The position numbers were made by a program, and so were the translations under genes. DNA of 19,340 nucleotides, taken from Micavibrio_B sp048498395. GTDB lineage: Bacteria > Pseudomonadota > Alphaproteobacteria > Micavibrionales > Micavibrionaceae. Of the stretch, positions 6,788-14,671 are shown piece after piece (position 1 is the stretch's first letter; each line of letters begins with the position of its first letter). The notes beneath the pieces were generated by a model. The model made no database searches and had not been told where the DNA came from. It saw only the letters and a list, made by a program, of their open reading frames with translations. The stretch covers positions 1 to 19,340 of the forward strand of contig JBEHYB010000042.1 in the NCBI GenBank assembly GCA_048498395.1. Direction: 5' to 3'.

Positions 6788-7280
6788 GACGCATCAAGAT
6801 AAACACCCGCTTGTCGGTATTATCATGGGCTCCCAGTCGGACTGGGACACTATGAGCCATTCTCACGAAACCCTGCATAGTCTTGGCATTCCGCACGAAG
6901 TCAAAATCGTCTCCGCGCATCGCACGCCGGACCGCATGTTCGACTATGCGAAGACCGCAAAATCGCGTGGACTGAAAGTCATCATCGCCGGAGCCGGCGG
7001 TGCGGCGCATCTGCCGGGCATGACGGCGGCGCTGACCTCCCTGCCCGTTCTCGGCGTGCCGGTTGAAAGCCATTCGCTCAAAGGTCAGGATTCACTTTTA
7101 TCGATCGTCCAGATGCCGGGCGGCGTTCCTGTCGGCACGCTGGCGATCGGGAAACCGGGCGCAATCAATGCTGCCTTGCTCGCTGCATCGATTTTGAGTC
7201 TCTCTGACAAAACCATTGAGAAAAATCTCGAAGACTATCGCGCGAAGCAGACCGCTGCAGTAGCTGAAAATCCCGCCTAG
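6786..7280 (+). CDS. purE: N5-carboxyaminoimidazole ribonucleotide mutase
   Basis: 164 aa, class I PurE; moves the carboxyl group of N5-CAIR to C4, giving CAIR, in purine synthesis. Motifs: MGSQSDW (14-20), SAHRTP (43-48) with catalytic His45 at the same number as in E. coli, and AGAGGAAHLPG (68-78). The length matches the bacterial class I enzyme, an octamer in the cytoplasm. It requires PurK as partner, and purK follows seven bases after the stop, confirming the two-step bacterial route. Start ATG 6786 is fixed by the N-terminal alignment, but it lacks a ribosome site and probably opens a leaderless message. A short Ala/Glu tail ends the protein. Confidence 0.95.
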   Translation: MTHQDKHPLVGIIMGSQSDWDTMSHSHETLHSLGIPHEVKIVSAHRTPDRMFDYAKTAKSRGLKVIIAGAGGAAHLPGMTAALTSLPVLGVPVESHSLKGQDSLLSIVQMPGGVPVGTLAIGKPGAINAALLAASILSLSDKTIEKNLEDYRAKQTAAVAENPA

Positions 7281-7287
7281 AGCACGC

Positions 7288-8358
7288 ATGGCAAAGCCCG
7301 CAAAAATTCTCGGTATTATCGGCGGCGGACAATTGGGCCGCATGTCCGCAATGGCGGCTGCGCGCCTTGGGGTAGAAACATATATTTATACGCCCGAGAA
7401 AAATTCTCCTGCTTCGCAGGTCGCTGCACATACGGTTGTCGCAGCATACGAGGATAAAGCCGCACTTGCCGCCTTTGCTAAATCGGTCGACGTGATCTCT
7501 TACGAATTTGAAAATATTCCCGCCGCCACGATCAAAATTCTTAAAAAAGCCAGGGCCGTATTTCCCGGCGTGAACGTGCTTGAAACGTCCCAGCACCGCC
7601 TGTCCGAAAAGAAATTCCTGAATGACTGCGGAATTGCAACCGCGAAATGGGCCCCGACCCTGAAACCCGAAGACATTGAAAAGACGCTGAAGAAATGGAA
7701 GGCGAAAGCCTGCATCATAAAGACAACGCGTTTCGGCTATGATGGCAAAGGACAGGTTAAATTCAGGCTCGGTGATGATCCCCAAAAAGCCTGGGCTTTG
7801 CTGAAATCCGATGAAAACATCATCGAGGAAATAATTGATTTTAAATGTGAAATCTCCGTCATCATCGCGCGCGACCGCTTCGGGAATTCAGTGATTTACG
7901 ATCCGGTGCTCAACGAGCATACGAACCATATTTTATCCAAAACCATCGCGCCCGCGCCAATTCCTGCTGCAGTTGCGAAAAAAGCGAAGCAATACATCAA
8001 AAAACTAGCAGACAAACTTGATCTGGTTGGCGTTCTAGCGCTTGAGCTATTCGTGACAAAAGACGGTAAGCTCATCGCCAATGAAATGGCTCCCCGCCCA
8101 CATAATTCCGGTCACTGGACGATCGATGCCTGTGCCGTATCCCAGTTTGAAAATCATGTGCGCACGGTCTGCGGTCTGCCGGTCGGCCCGGCAAAACGCC
8201 ATTCGGATGCAGTTATGCTCAACCTGATTGGCGACGATGTTAAGATTATTTCGGACTACCTGGACAGGCCCAATGCCTGCGTCCATCTATATGGGAAAAA
8301 AGACGCACGCCCGGGCCGTAAAATGGGCCATATCAATATTCTAAAGCCATTGAAATAG
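7288..8358 (+). CDS. purK: 5-(carboxyamino)imidazole ribonucleotide synthase
   Basis: 356 aa ATP-grasp enzyme; uses ATP and bicarbonate to convert AIR to N5-CAIR, handed to PurE. Motifs: GIIGGGQLGRM (9-19), YEFENIP (72-78), the ATP-grasp loop FGYDGKGQ (149-156) and the metal-binding NEMAPRPHNSGHWT (265-278), which is diagnostic for PurK. Length is normal. The gap to purE is seven bases and the ribosome site is weak, so translation is probably coupled. Downstream, a short CTTC-CAT-GAAG stem followed by T-rich sequence (about 8361-8382) could end the transcript, but it is weak. Confidence 0.95.
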   Translation: MAKPAKILGIIGGGQLGRMSAMAAARLGVETYIYTPEKNSPASQVAAHTVVAAYEDKAALAAFAKSVDVISYEFENIPAATIKILKKARAVFPGVNVLETSQHRLSEKKFLNDCGIATAKWAPTLKPEDIEKTLKKWKAKACIIKTTRFGYDGKGQVKFRLGDDPQKAWALLKSDENIIEEIIDFKCEISVIIARDRFGNSVIYDPVLNEHTNHILSKTIAPAPIPAAVAKKAKQYIKKLADKLDLVGVLALELFVTKDGKLIANEMAPRPHNSGHWTIDACAVSQFENHVRTVCGLPVGPAKRHSDAVMLNLIGDDVKIISDYLDRPNACVHLYGKKDARPGRKMGHINILKPLK

Positions 8359-8417
8359 CTTCCATGAAGGTTGTTATTTTTGCCAAATCCTCTAAAAATT
8401 AAGCGCATTCCAATTTC

Positions 8418-8424
8418 AGGAGGT
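8418..8424 (+). promoter_or_regulatory. consensus ribosome binding site setting a GTG start
   Basis: AGGAGGT, a full anti-16S match, lies five bases before GTG 8430-8432. It is the strongest ribosome site in the window and fixes the non-ATG start of the exported protein. The same start also gives a clean signal peptide. Confidence 0.8.
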
Positions 8425-8429
8425 CATCT

Positions 8430-9017
8430 GTGAAAAACAAATCCCGCTTTATCCTTTCCTGCGTCGCCTCCTCTTTTGCCCTGGCTTTCGCCATACAGGC
8501 TCATGCCGCAGATGCCAGGCTGACCGAGGATATGGTTAAACGCTATTATGCGGCGAGCGAACAGGTGCACCTGCGCCCCTATGCTGACTATGTCGCCTTT
8601 ACGAACCAGCATACGGCGGATGACGTGCAGGTCATCCTGAATAGCGAAGTCACAATCCAGGGCTCGCCGACGCAAAAGGAACAGTCCACGCTCGACAAGA
8701 AAAAAGTGATGGAGTCTTTGAAGGAAGAATATGATGCCGCGCAAAGCAGCAAAATTTCCCATACGCTGAAAGGCATCAAGATTTCTCCTGATGGCAAATC
8801 GGCCACAGCCGTCGACCTGACACTGATCGAAAGCGACTCTCTCGCACCGAAAAGCGAAAACAATATGCCACTGCACGTCACGTCGCAAAGCGCCTGTGAA
8901 GACCAGCTCGTTCTTGCCGGCGCGAATATTCAGCTAAAAAAATCGACCTGCCAGACGAAAACCCAGATTACACCTTTATCTAACGATCAACCTCAAACAC
9001 AAAACCCGGCCCAATGA
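8430..9017 (+). CDS. exported protein of unknown function
   Basis: 195 aa starting at GTG with an ideal ribosome site. Residues 1-26 form a signal peptide (two Lys plus an Arg, hydrophobic core, AHA cleavage site), so the product is periplasmic or secreted. The mature part starts with LTEDMVKRYYAASEQV and has alternating helix/strand character (VQVILNSEVTIQG, TLKGIKISPDGKSATAVDLTLIES). This resembles a small NTF2/SnoaL-like fold, but that is only an impression. Two mature cysteines, C156 and C174, could form a disulfide. The tail is Gln/Pro/Asn-rich. Its stop overlaps the fumC start as ATGA (9014-9017), so it heads a coupled chain with fumC and an RHH gene. Function unknown; a link to fumarase is not obvious because the two act in different compartments. 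Confidence 0.78.
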   Translation: MKNKSRFILSCVASSFALAFAIQAHAADARLTEDMVKRYYAASEQVHLRPYADYVAFTNQHTADDVQVILNSEVTIQGSPTQKEQSTLDKKKVMESLKEEYDAAQSSKISHTLKGIKISPDGKSATAVDLTLIESDSLAPKSENNMPLHVTSQSACEDQLVLAGANIQLKKSTCQTKTQITPLSNDQPQTQNPAQ

Positions 9018-10438
9018 AATCCGCACAAAAAATGACACCTGTATCCGATCAACCTGCCCGCATTGAAACCGATTCATTCGGCGAACTCGAAGTTCCCTCG
9101 AACCGCTACTGGGGTGCGCAAACCCAGCGTTCTCTCGGCAATTTCAAAATCGGCGGCGAACGCATGCCAACCCCACTGATCCGCGCTCTCGGCGTTATCA
9201 AACGCGCCGCTGCTCAGGCCAATCAGGAACTCGGCGTTCTTGATGCCAAACTGGCTCAAGCGATCATTCAGGCGGCTGACGAAGTCATCGACGGCAATAT
9301 GGATGCCGAATTTCCGCTCGTTGTCTGGCAGACTGGTTCTGGCACACAGACAAATATGAACGCGAACGAAGTTATTTCAAACCGCGCGATTGAAATCATG
9401 GGCGGCACGATGGGTAGTAAAAAACCTGTCCACCCGAACGATCATGTCAATATGGGCCAGTCCTCGAACGATACTTTCCCGACGGCGATGCATATCTCCG
9501 CCGCCGAACAGGTTTATCATGAACTGGTTCCGGCGCTTGAATATCTCCATGCAGCGCTTCACCAGAAATCGCTGGATTTCGGCTCTATCGTTAAAATCGG
9601 CCGTACCCATTTGATGGATGCGACACCTTTGACGCTCGGCCAGGAATTCTCCGGTTACGCGAAACAAATCGAATTTGGCATTCAGCGCGTGAAGAACACG
9701 CTGCCGCGCCTGATGCAGCTTGCGCAGGGCGGAACAGCCGTCGGCACCGGCATTAACACGAAGATCGGCTTCGCCGAGAAATTCGCGAAACACACGGCAG
9801 AGATCACCAGCCTGCCTTTCGTCACCGCCGAGAATAAATTCGAAGCTCTCGCCGCACATGACGCGATGGTCGAACTTTCCGGCGCGCTCAATGTTCTCGC
9901 GACCTCGCTGATGAAGATCGCCAACGATATCCGCCTGCTCGGCTCGGGCCCGCGTTGCGGCATCGGCGAAATTATTCTGCCTGAGAATGAGCCGGGTTCA
10001 TCGATCATGCCGGGCAAGGTCAACCCGACACAATGCGAAGCGATGACGATGGTCTGCACGCAGGTCATGGGAAATCATACAACCGTCACGGTCGCGGGCA
10101 GTCAGGGCCATTTCGAGCTTAACGTCTATAAGCCGGTCATCATTTTCAACGTATTGCAATCGATCCGCCTGATCGCCGATTCCTGCCGTTCACTGACAGA
10201 CAACTGTGTCGTCGGCATCCAGGCCGATGAGAAACGCATCACCAAACTGATGAATGAAAGCCTGATGCTGGTGACGGCGCTCAATCCGCATATCGGATAT
10301 GATAACGCGGCGAAAATCGCCAAGAAGGCTCATCACGAAGGCACCTCGTTGAAACAGGCCGGGATCGAACTTGGACTTCTTACATCCGAGCAATTCGATC
10401 AATGGATCCGTCCTGAAGATATGATCAAGCCTAAATGA
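9014..10438 (+). CDS. fumC: fumarate hydratase, class II
   Basis: 474 aa; interconverts fumarate and (S)-malate in the TCA cycle. Cytoplasmic homotetramer, iron-free. Motifs: TGSGTQTNMN (107-116), SSNDTFPT (150-157), GRTHLMDATPL (196-206) with His199 in the active site, and the superfamily signature GSSIMPGKVNP (328-338) with the mobile catalytic Ser. GSGPRCGIGE (310-319) separates it from argininosuccinate lyase and aspartase, which are the main alternatives. No ribosome site is seen before ATG 9014 or before Met7 (9032), so it relies on the ATGA overlap with the exported-protein gene. Its own stop overlaps the RHH gene the same way (10435-10438). The first ~15 residues are longer than in E. 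coli FumC, and Met7 is an alternative start. Confidence 0.95.
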   Translation: MKSAQKMTPVSDQPARIETDSFGELEVPSNRYWGAQTQRSLGNFKIGGERMPTPLIRALGVIKRAAAQANQELGVLDAKLAQAIIQAADEVIDGNMDAEFPLVVWQTGSGTQTNMNANEVISNRAIEIMGGTMGSKKPVHPNDHVNMGQSSNDTFPTAMHISAAEQVYHELVPALEYLHAALHQKSLDFGSIVKIGRTHLMDATPLTLGQEFSGYAKQIEFGIQRVKNTLPRLMQLAQGGTAVGTGINTKIGFAEKFAKHTAEITSLPFVTAENKFEALAAHDAMVELSGALNVLATSLMKIANDIRLLGSGPRCGIGEIILPENEPGSSIMPGKVNPTQCEAMTMVCTQVMGNHTTVTVAGSQGHFELNVYKPVIIFNVLQSIRLIADSCRSLTDNCVVGIQADEKRITKLMNESLMLVTALNPHIGYDNAAKIAKKAHHEGTSLKQAGIELGLLTSEQFDQWIRPEDMIKPK

Positions 10439-10674
10439 GCGATGAACTAGAGACCACCCTCTCTGCCAAGGTCGTCAAACGTTCCGTATCTATCGCGGGG
10501 CATTTGACGAGCATTTCCCTTGAAGAGCCATTCTGGTCCGAACTTCAGTCGCTTGCGAAATCCGAAAATATCAGCCTGTCAAAACTGATCGCCAAAATAG
10601 ACAAGGCGCGCAAGACCAATCTCTCGAGCGCTTTGCGGCTTTATGTGCTGCACAGGCTTAAGCTGTCATCCTGA
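10435..10674 (+). CDS. ribbon-helix-helix (RHH_4-type) DNA-binding protein
   Basis: 79 aa. The beta strand KRSVSIAGHLTSISLE (15-30) is followed by two helices, FWSELQSLAKSEN (33-45) and SLSKLIAKIDKAR (47-59), and the closing NLSSALRLYVLHRL (62-75). This is the RHH_4 pattern seen in many alphaproteobacterial proteins, often next to fumC. It would bind DNA as a dimer through the N-terminal strand. Target unknown; autoregulation of the fumC operon is a guess. The start overlaps the fumC stop (ATGA). The last three residues and the TGA stop lie inside an inserted palindromic repeat that begins near 10664, so the C-terminus has been redefined by the repeat. The native end may have been a few residues different. 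Confidence 0.83.
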   Translation: MSDELETTLSAKVVKRSVSIAGHLTSISLEEPFWSELQSLAKSENISLSKLIAKIDKARKTNLSSALRLYVLHRLKLSS

Positions 10675-10734
10675 GCGAATGCGAAGGATCTTACCTGAAA
10701 GCAGCAGGATTCTTCGCTGCCGCTCAGAATGACA
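10664..10734. repeat. palindromic dispersed repeat, likely bidirectional terminator
   Basis: Two inverted arms of about 28 bases, 10664-10691 and 10707-10734, with only a few mismatches. They start TGTCATCCTGAGCG on one side and TGTCATTCTGAGCG on the other strand, around a 15-base loop. The core TCATCCTGAGCGAA...GGATCT is familiar to me from dispersed palindromes in many bacterial genomes; their antisense translations give VILSGSEES and FAFAQDD, both seen here. It lies between the converging RHH and AsmA-like genes. The RNA would form a long hairpin on either strand. It supplies the RHH stop codon (10672-10674). Confidence 0.75.
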
Positions 10735-10749
10735 ACATGGTCTAATGGC

Positions 10750-13700
10750 CTAATGCCCAAACAACCCCTGAATAGCCTGAACGCCCTGCTGGATCTGTTC
10801 GGCCTTCTTCTGCTCCTTCGTTTTCTCGACAGGTGCCGCAGCCGCATTCGGATCTGTTGCATTTGTCGTTGTCGAAGCTGGTTGCGTTGTCGCACCATCA
10901 GTTGCTGTCGTCGTGCCACCAAGCGGGATTCCCAGTTTCTTGCCGAGTTTATCCGTAATTAAATTCTGGATTTGCGTCTGCGCCTTATCCTTCAGGAATT
11001 TCTCGATAACGCTGCCACCGGCCTGCAACGGATTGTCCAGTGGCCCGCTGATCGTGAAGTCAAATGGCGGCACTTCGGAATTTTTGACCGTCATCGTGTT
11101 TTTCAGATCGACCGTCCAGCGTGGAAGATTGACGTTCCCGGTGCTGCTCAAGCTCGCTTTATCACCGTCGAATTTGATCTGGGTGAAATTCACGACACCG
11201 CTCGCGATATTAAACGCCATGTCGAACGTACTGAAAGAAGTCTGCCCGTCTTTGAACGAACCAAACAGTGACCCCGCGCGTTCGAGAGGCTTGTAGCTTC
11301 CCTTCGCCGCGTCGGCGAGCTTGGCCGCGTCAACTCCCTTGATCACAAGATCGCTGCCGGTCGAGCTTCCTTTGCCACTCAGGGCATAAACAAGCGCCGC
11401 CGGTGAATTACCAGTGCTTGAGATACTCACGTCAAAGTTCTTGATCGTGCCCGAGAGCGTATCCGATTGCTTGTTCTGCAACGCGCTTAACAATTGTTGC
11501 GCATTCAGCGATGTCGCCTTGGCCGTCCAGTTCATCGCCAGCGGTGCCTTCGCAGAACCGCCTTTCATGTCACCATTGATCGCGATATTCCCGCCGAAAG
11601 CATTGGCATCCATATTGCTGATGACCAGAGACCCGTCATTGAGTTTGAAAGCAAGGTTAGCATTGGTCAGTTTCCAAAGCCCTTGCGTGATCGACGCAGC
11701 CTTGATCGAAAGATCGGCGTTGAACTGATCCATCCATGCCGTATCAATCGCTTCGCGCGACCACCTGGTCTCGGAAGATGAAGCCGCAGGCGCAGACGAC
11801 GGTTTAGCAGACGCTGTCGTTGACCCCGCCGCAGGTGCCGGCGAGTCAAACACCATATTGCCGAAATTCAGATTGCCGCTAAGAGAAGGCTTCGCAGCCC
11901 CGGTGTCCGCAGACAATGCACCCGCGATAGACGTGCTGCCTATCGTGCCCTTGATATTGCTTAGGTCGTATTTCTTGCCGTTAAGAGCGATCGTGGTTGA
12001 GAGATCGAGAGCCCCGGCAAAACTTCCCGGCGCTTCAAAGCCCGGTGAGAAATTGCGCACGGCTTCCTGCAGTGAAGGATGCTGAACGCGCAGGTTCAAT
12101 GTCTCGATCTGCGGCGTAGACAGCAGCGACTGCACCGTACCTGCGCCCGTGACCGCGAATTTCAGCGCATCGACCGTCGCGTTGAATCCAAGCTTGTCGA
12201 GACTGCCTTTGAAATTACCGTTGACCGAAGCCGCACCAAGCGTCTGCTGCAGCTTCAAAGGAATATTATAGGCTTTCGCCAGGCCTTCGACATTCCCGGT
12301 TTTTACATTCGCCGCAATATCAAAGCCTGAGAGTTTGCTCAAATCAGCAATCGTTCCCTTTGCGGCGATCGATGTATCCGCGACCGCGTTTAACGAGAAA
12401 TTATTGATGGTGAGCGCATTGCCATTGCTCACAATATTGAAATTTACATTTGAATAGCTCTTGCCACCGACATTCAATGCGCCGACCTGTCCGCTGAGAT
12501 TACCATCGAACGGCAGGCTTACGCCTTTGACCGTCGTGGCGACAGGCGCGGATTCCTTGGCGTTCACGGCTTTCTGCGCGGCGCTTTCCGTTGCCGGGTT
12601 CAGCTGCTGGCTCAGATCGTCAACATCTATCTTGCTGGCATTGATCGTCGCATTCACACGCGGACGCGCTCCGCTTTTCGCTGGCAACGCGTATGTTCCG
12701 GCAAGCGCGATATTCTGGCCTTCAAAACCGATATTCCCCTGCTCGATCGTCACCACATTATTGACGAACGTCCCCGCGCCCTTGACGGAGAGATCGGCAA
12801 GGATATTGACGATTGCTTCGGACGATTTCACATTTTTCGAAGTCGACACCAGATCGACCGCCAGTTTCGGCGAAGGCGATGATTTCAATCCTGTCAGTTT
12901 TACGCCTCCCTTGAAGGTGAGATCGCCGAGCGAAAGGTGCAGATCGTCAAGGCTCGCATTATCACCGTCATATAAAACAGCCGTATTGAGGCTCAATCCG
13001 GCATTCAGACCTTTCGGCAGCTTGGTATCGGTTTTTGACAAAGCTGAAAGCGTTTTTTCGAGATCTTTGGTTGTGAACTTCAAATCACCTTTAACGCTTG
13101 TGGCGTTTCCGGTCGTGATTTCGCCCGTGTAATTACCGCTTACATTCAGTTTCGGCAGCTCGACATCAAAATTGACAACCGTCGGCTTGCCTTCGGCGAG
13201 CGCACCGGCATTGCCCTTGATCTCGATCGCATTACCGTTATAGACGAAATCCGATTTCACATCGAAAGGCCCGGAAAGGCTTTTCACACTCAGATCGGTA
13301 TTGAGCGCAGACACTTCCTGCACTGTTCCCTTGCTCATATCCTTGTACACAATATGACCATTTTCAACGTGAACGGAATCGAGCGATATTTCTTGTGCCT
13401 GTTTCTGTTCGGCAGGAGCATTTGTCGCCGGTGTCGCCGCGTCTTTCTGTTGTGAAAGCTTATCGGTCATCCATGTCTGGCGACCCGACGCATCGACGAT
13501 CAGCGCGACATCAGGCTCAACGAGATTGACGCTCGATATCTGGACTTTCTTTTGCAGCAACGGCATGAGCGCGACCGATATTTCAGCTTTTTTAACTGAA
13601 ATTATTTTTTGCGTGCCCGTGGATACGGCCGCTTCGTTAATCGTCACGTGCGGCACGGGAAGAATTGCGATGCCGAGATCGCCAGCCCATGAAACTTTAT

Positions 13701-13872
13701 ATCCGGTGGCTTCCTCGACCTTCTGGATGATTATCCCTTTGTATTTATTCTGATCGAGGAAAGACGGGATAACGAGCGCAACCCCAACCAGCAAAGCGAG
13801 GATCACCGCCGTAAAAATGGTCCATTTCGGCAATTTGAAAGATTTTACCGTGGTGTCTGGAGAAGTTGTCAT
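10750..13872 (-). CDS. AsmA-family envelope protein
   Basis: 1040 aa. A single membrane anchor at residues ~17-36 follows a short cytoplasmic N-terminus, then a long periplasmic beta-rich domain. The opening after the anchor (FLDQNKYKGIIIQKVEEATGYKV, split here only by reading) is the AsmA N-terminal signature. Repeating strands follow, with the AsmA C-terminal region near residues 870-960 (FDMAFNIASGVVNF, LPRWTVDLKNT, PFDFTISGPLDNP). A Ser/Ala/Pro-rich linker lies around 685-700 and the tail from ~985 is Thr/Ala/Gln-rich. AsmA-like proteins are thought to carry phospholipids between membranes and to affect outer-membrane assembly. An AGG-rich ribosome site (GAGGCAGGG) precedes ATG 13872. It lies 76 bases after phaB on the same strand, so read-through from the PHB genes is possible, but function does not demand it. 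Confidence 0.88.
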   Translation of the reverse strand: MTTSPDTTVKSFKLPKWTIFTAVILALLVGVALVIPSFLDQNKYKGIIIQKVEEATGYKVSWAGDLGIAILPVPHVTINEAAVSTGTQKIISVKKAEISVALMPLLQKKVQISSVNLVEPDVALIVDASGRQTWMTDKLSQQKDAATPATNAPAEQKQAQEISLDSVHVENGHIVYKDMSKGTVQEVSALNTDLSVKSLSGPFDVKSDFVYNGNAIEIKGNAGALAEGKPTVVNFDVELPKLNVSGNYTGEITTGNATSVKGDLKFTTKDLEKTLSALSKTDTKLPKGLNAGLSLNTAVLYDGDNASLDDLHLSLGDLTFKGGVKLTGLKSSPSPKLAVDLVSTSKNVKSSEAIVNILADLSVKGAGTFVNNVVTIEQGNIGFEGQNIALAGTYALPAKSGARPRVNATINASKIDVDDLSQQLNPATESAAQKAVNAKESAPVATTVKGVSLPFDGNLSGQVGALNVGGKSYSNVNFNIVSNGNALTINNFSLNAVADTSIAAKGTIADLSKLSGFDIAANVKTGNVEGLAKAYNIPLKLQQTLGAASVNGNFKGSLDKLGFNATVDALKFAVTGAGTVQSLLSTPQIETLNLRVQHPSLQEAVRNFSPGFEAPGSFAGALDLSTTIALNGKKYDLSNIKGTIGSTSIAGALSADTGAAKPSLSGNLNFGNMVFDSPAPAAGSTTASAKPSSAPAASSSETRWSREAIDTAWMDQFNADLSIKAASITQGLWKLTNANLAFKLNDGSLVISNMDANAFGGNIAINGDMKGGSAKAPLAMNWTAKATSLNAQQLLSALQNKQSDTLSGTIKNFDVSISSTGNSPAALVYALSGKGSSTGSDLVIKGVDAAKLADAAKGSYKPLERAGSLFGSFKDGQTSFSTFDMAFNIASGVVNFTQIKFDGDKASLSSTGNVNLPRWTVDLKNTMTVKNSEVPPFDFTISGPLDNPLQAGGSVIEKFLKDKAQTQIQNLITDKLGKKLGIPLGGTTTATDGATTQPASTTTNATDPNAAAAPVEKTKEQKKAEQIQQGVQAIQGLFGH

Positions 13873-13940
13873 GGCCCTGCCTCATGATTTTTGAATCGAT
13901 GAGGTAGATATAGCCCAGAATCAGGAAAATTAAAGGCCGA

Positions 13941-13959
13941 ATATGGTTTTAAACCATAT
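13941..13959. terminator. perfect palindrome spanning the phaB stop codon
   Basis: ATATGGTTT (13941-13949) and AAACCATAT (13951-13959) are exact inverted repeats around a single base. They cover the last three codons and TAA stop of phaB. On the transcript the sequence after the stem is mixed (TCGGCCTTTAATTTT), so it would be at best a weak, AT-rich terminator or an mRNA 3' end stabiliser. It might also be a protein-binding dyad. Little else supports it. Confidence 0.3.
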
Positions 13960-14671
13960 ATTGACCGCCATTGATGGTCATGGTGGCCCCGTTGACGAAA
14001 GCCGCCTTGTCAGAGGCCAGAAATACGACGAGATCGGCGATTTCTTCCGGTTTGCCCATACGCGCCGCCGGGATCGAGCGGATGATGGAATCGAGCACTT
14101 CCTTATGCATGGAACCCGTCATATCGGTTTCGATATAACCGGGACAGATCGCGTTCACGGTAATTCCCTTGGCGGCACTTTCCAATGCGAGAGCCTTAGT
14201 GAAACCGAGCATTCCCGCTTTCGCAGCCGAATAATTCGTCTGGCCCAGCTGGCCTTTTTGGCCGTTGATTGAGCTGATATTGATGATGCGCCCATTGGCG
14301 CGTTCGCGCATGCCGCCGATAACGGCGCGGCACATATTGAAACAGGATGTCAGGTTCGTCTCGATAACTGCGTGCCACGTATCTTCCGGCATTTTATGCA
14401 GCATGCAATCCTTGGTGATACCGGCATTATTGACGAGGATCGAGATCGGGCCGTGTTCCTGTTCGATGCGGGCGCAGACCGCATGGCATTCATCAAAATT
14501 CGCGACATCAGCCTTGTAGGCAAACGCGCCGGACTCCTGCGAGCATTTCCTGGCGGCTTCTTCATTACCATGATAAATGGCAGCGACCGTGTAGCCTTCC
14601 TCGATCAGTGCCTTGGTAATAGCAAAACCAATTCCGCGCGTTCCGCCCGTGACAACAGCAATACCCTTCAT
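13949..14671 (-). CDS. phaB: acetoacetyl-CoA reductase (NADPH)
   Basis: 240 aa short-chain dehydrogenase; reduces acetoacetyl-CoA to (R)-3-hydroxybutyryl-CoA, the PHB monomer. Cofactor motif TGGTRGIG (8-15), NNAG (81-84), catalytic Ser134, Tyr147 and Lys151 in NISSINGQKGQ...NYSAAKAG. This stretch is nearly identical to known PhaB enzymes and is what separates it from FabG, the main alternative. Its ATG directly abuts the phaA stop (no gap), consistent with one phaC-phaA-phaB transcript. Normal length for PhaB, cytoplasmic homotetramer. Ribosome site is weak (GGAAGAAAG some distance upstream), so coupling to phaA is likely. Confidence 0.93.
   Translation of the reverse strand: MKGIAVVTGGTRGIGFAITKALIEEGYTVAAIYHGNEEAARKCSQESGAFAYKADVANFDECHAVCARIEQEHGPISILVNNAGITKDCMLHKMPEDTWHAVIETNLTSCFNMCRAVIGGMRERANGRIINISSINGQKGQLGQTNYSAAKAGMLGFTKALALESAAKGITVNAICPGYIETDMTGSMHKEVLDSIIRSIPAARMGKPEEIADLVVFLASDKAAFVNGATMTINGGQYMV

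Noticed and set aside
8361..8382. terminator after purK
   Set aside because: Only a four-base stem with three-base loop before a T-rich stretch; too weak to call as a feature.
10641..10922. 93-codon minus-strand frame containing VILSGSEES and FAFAQDD
   Set aside because: It is a translation of the palindromic repeat fused to a shadow of the AsmA-like gene; a known type of spurious ORF.
12461..13132. 223-codon open frame on plus strand
   Set aside because: Antisense shadow of the AsmA-like gene, low-complexity Ser/Pro/Phe product.
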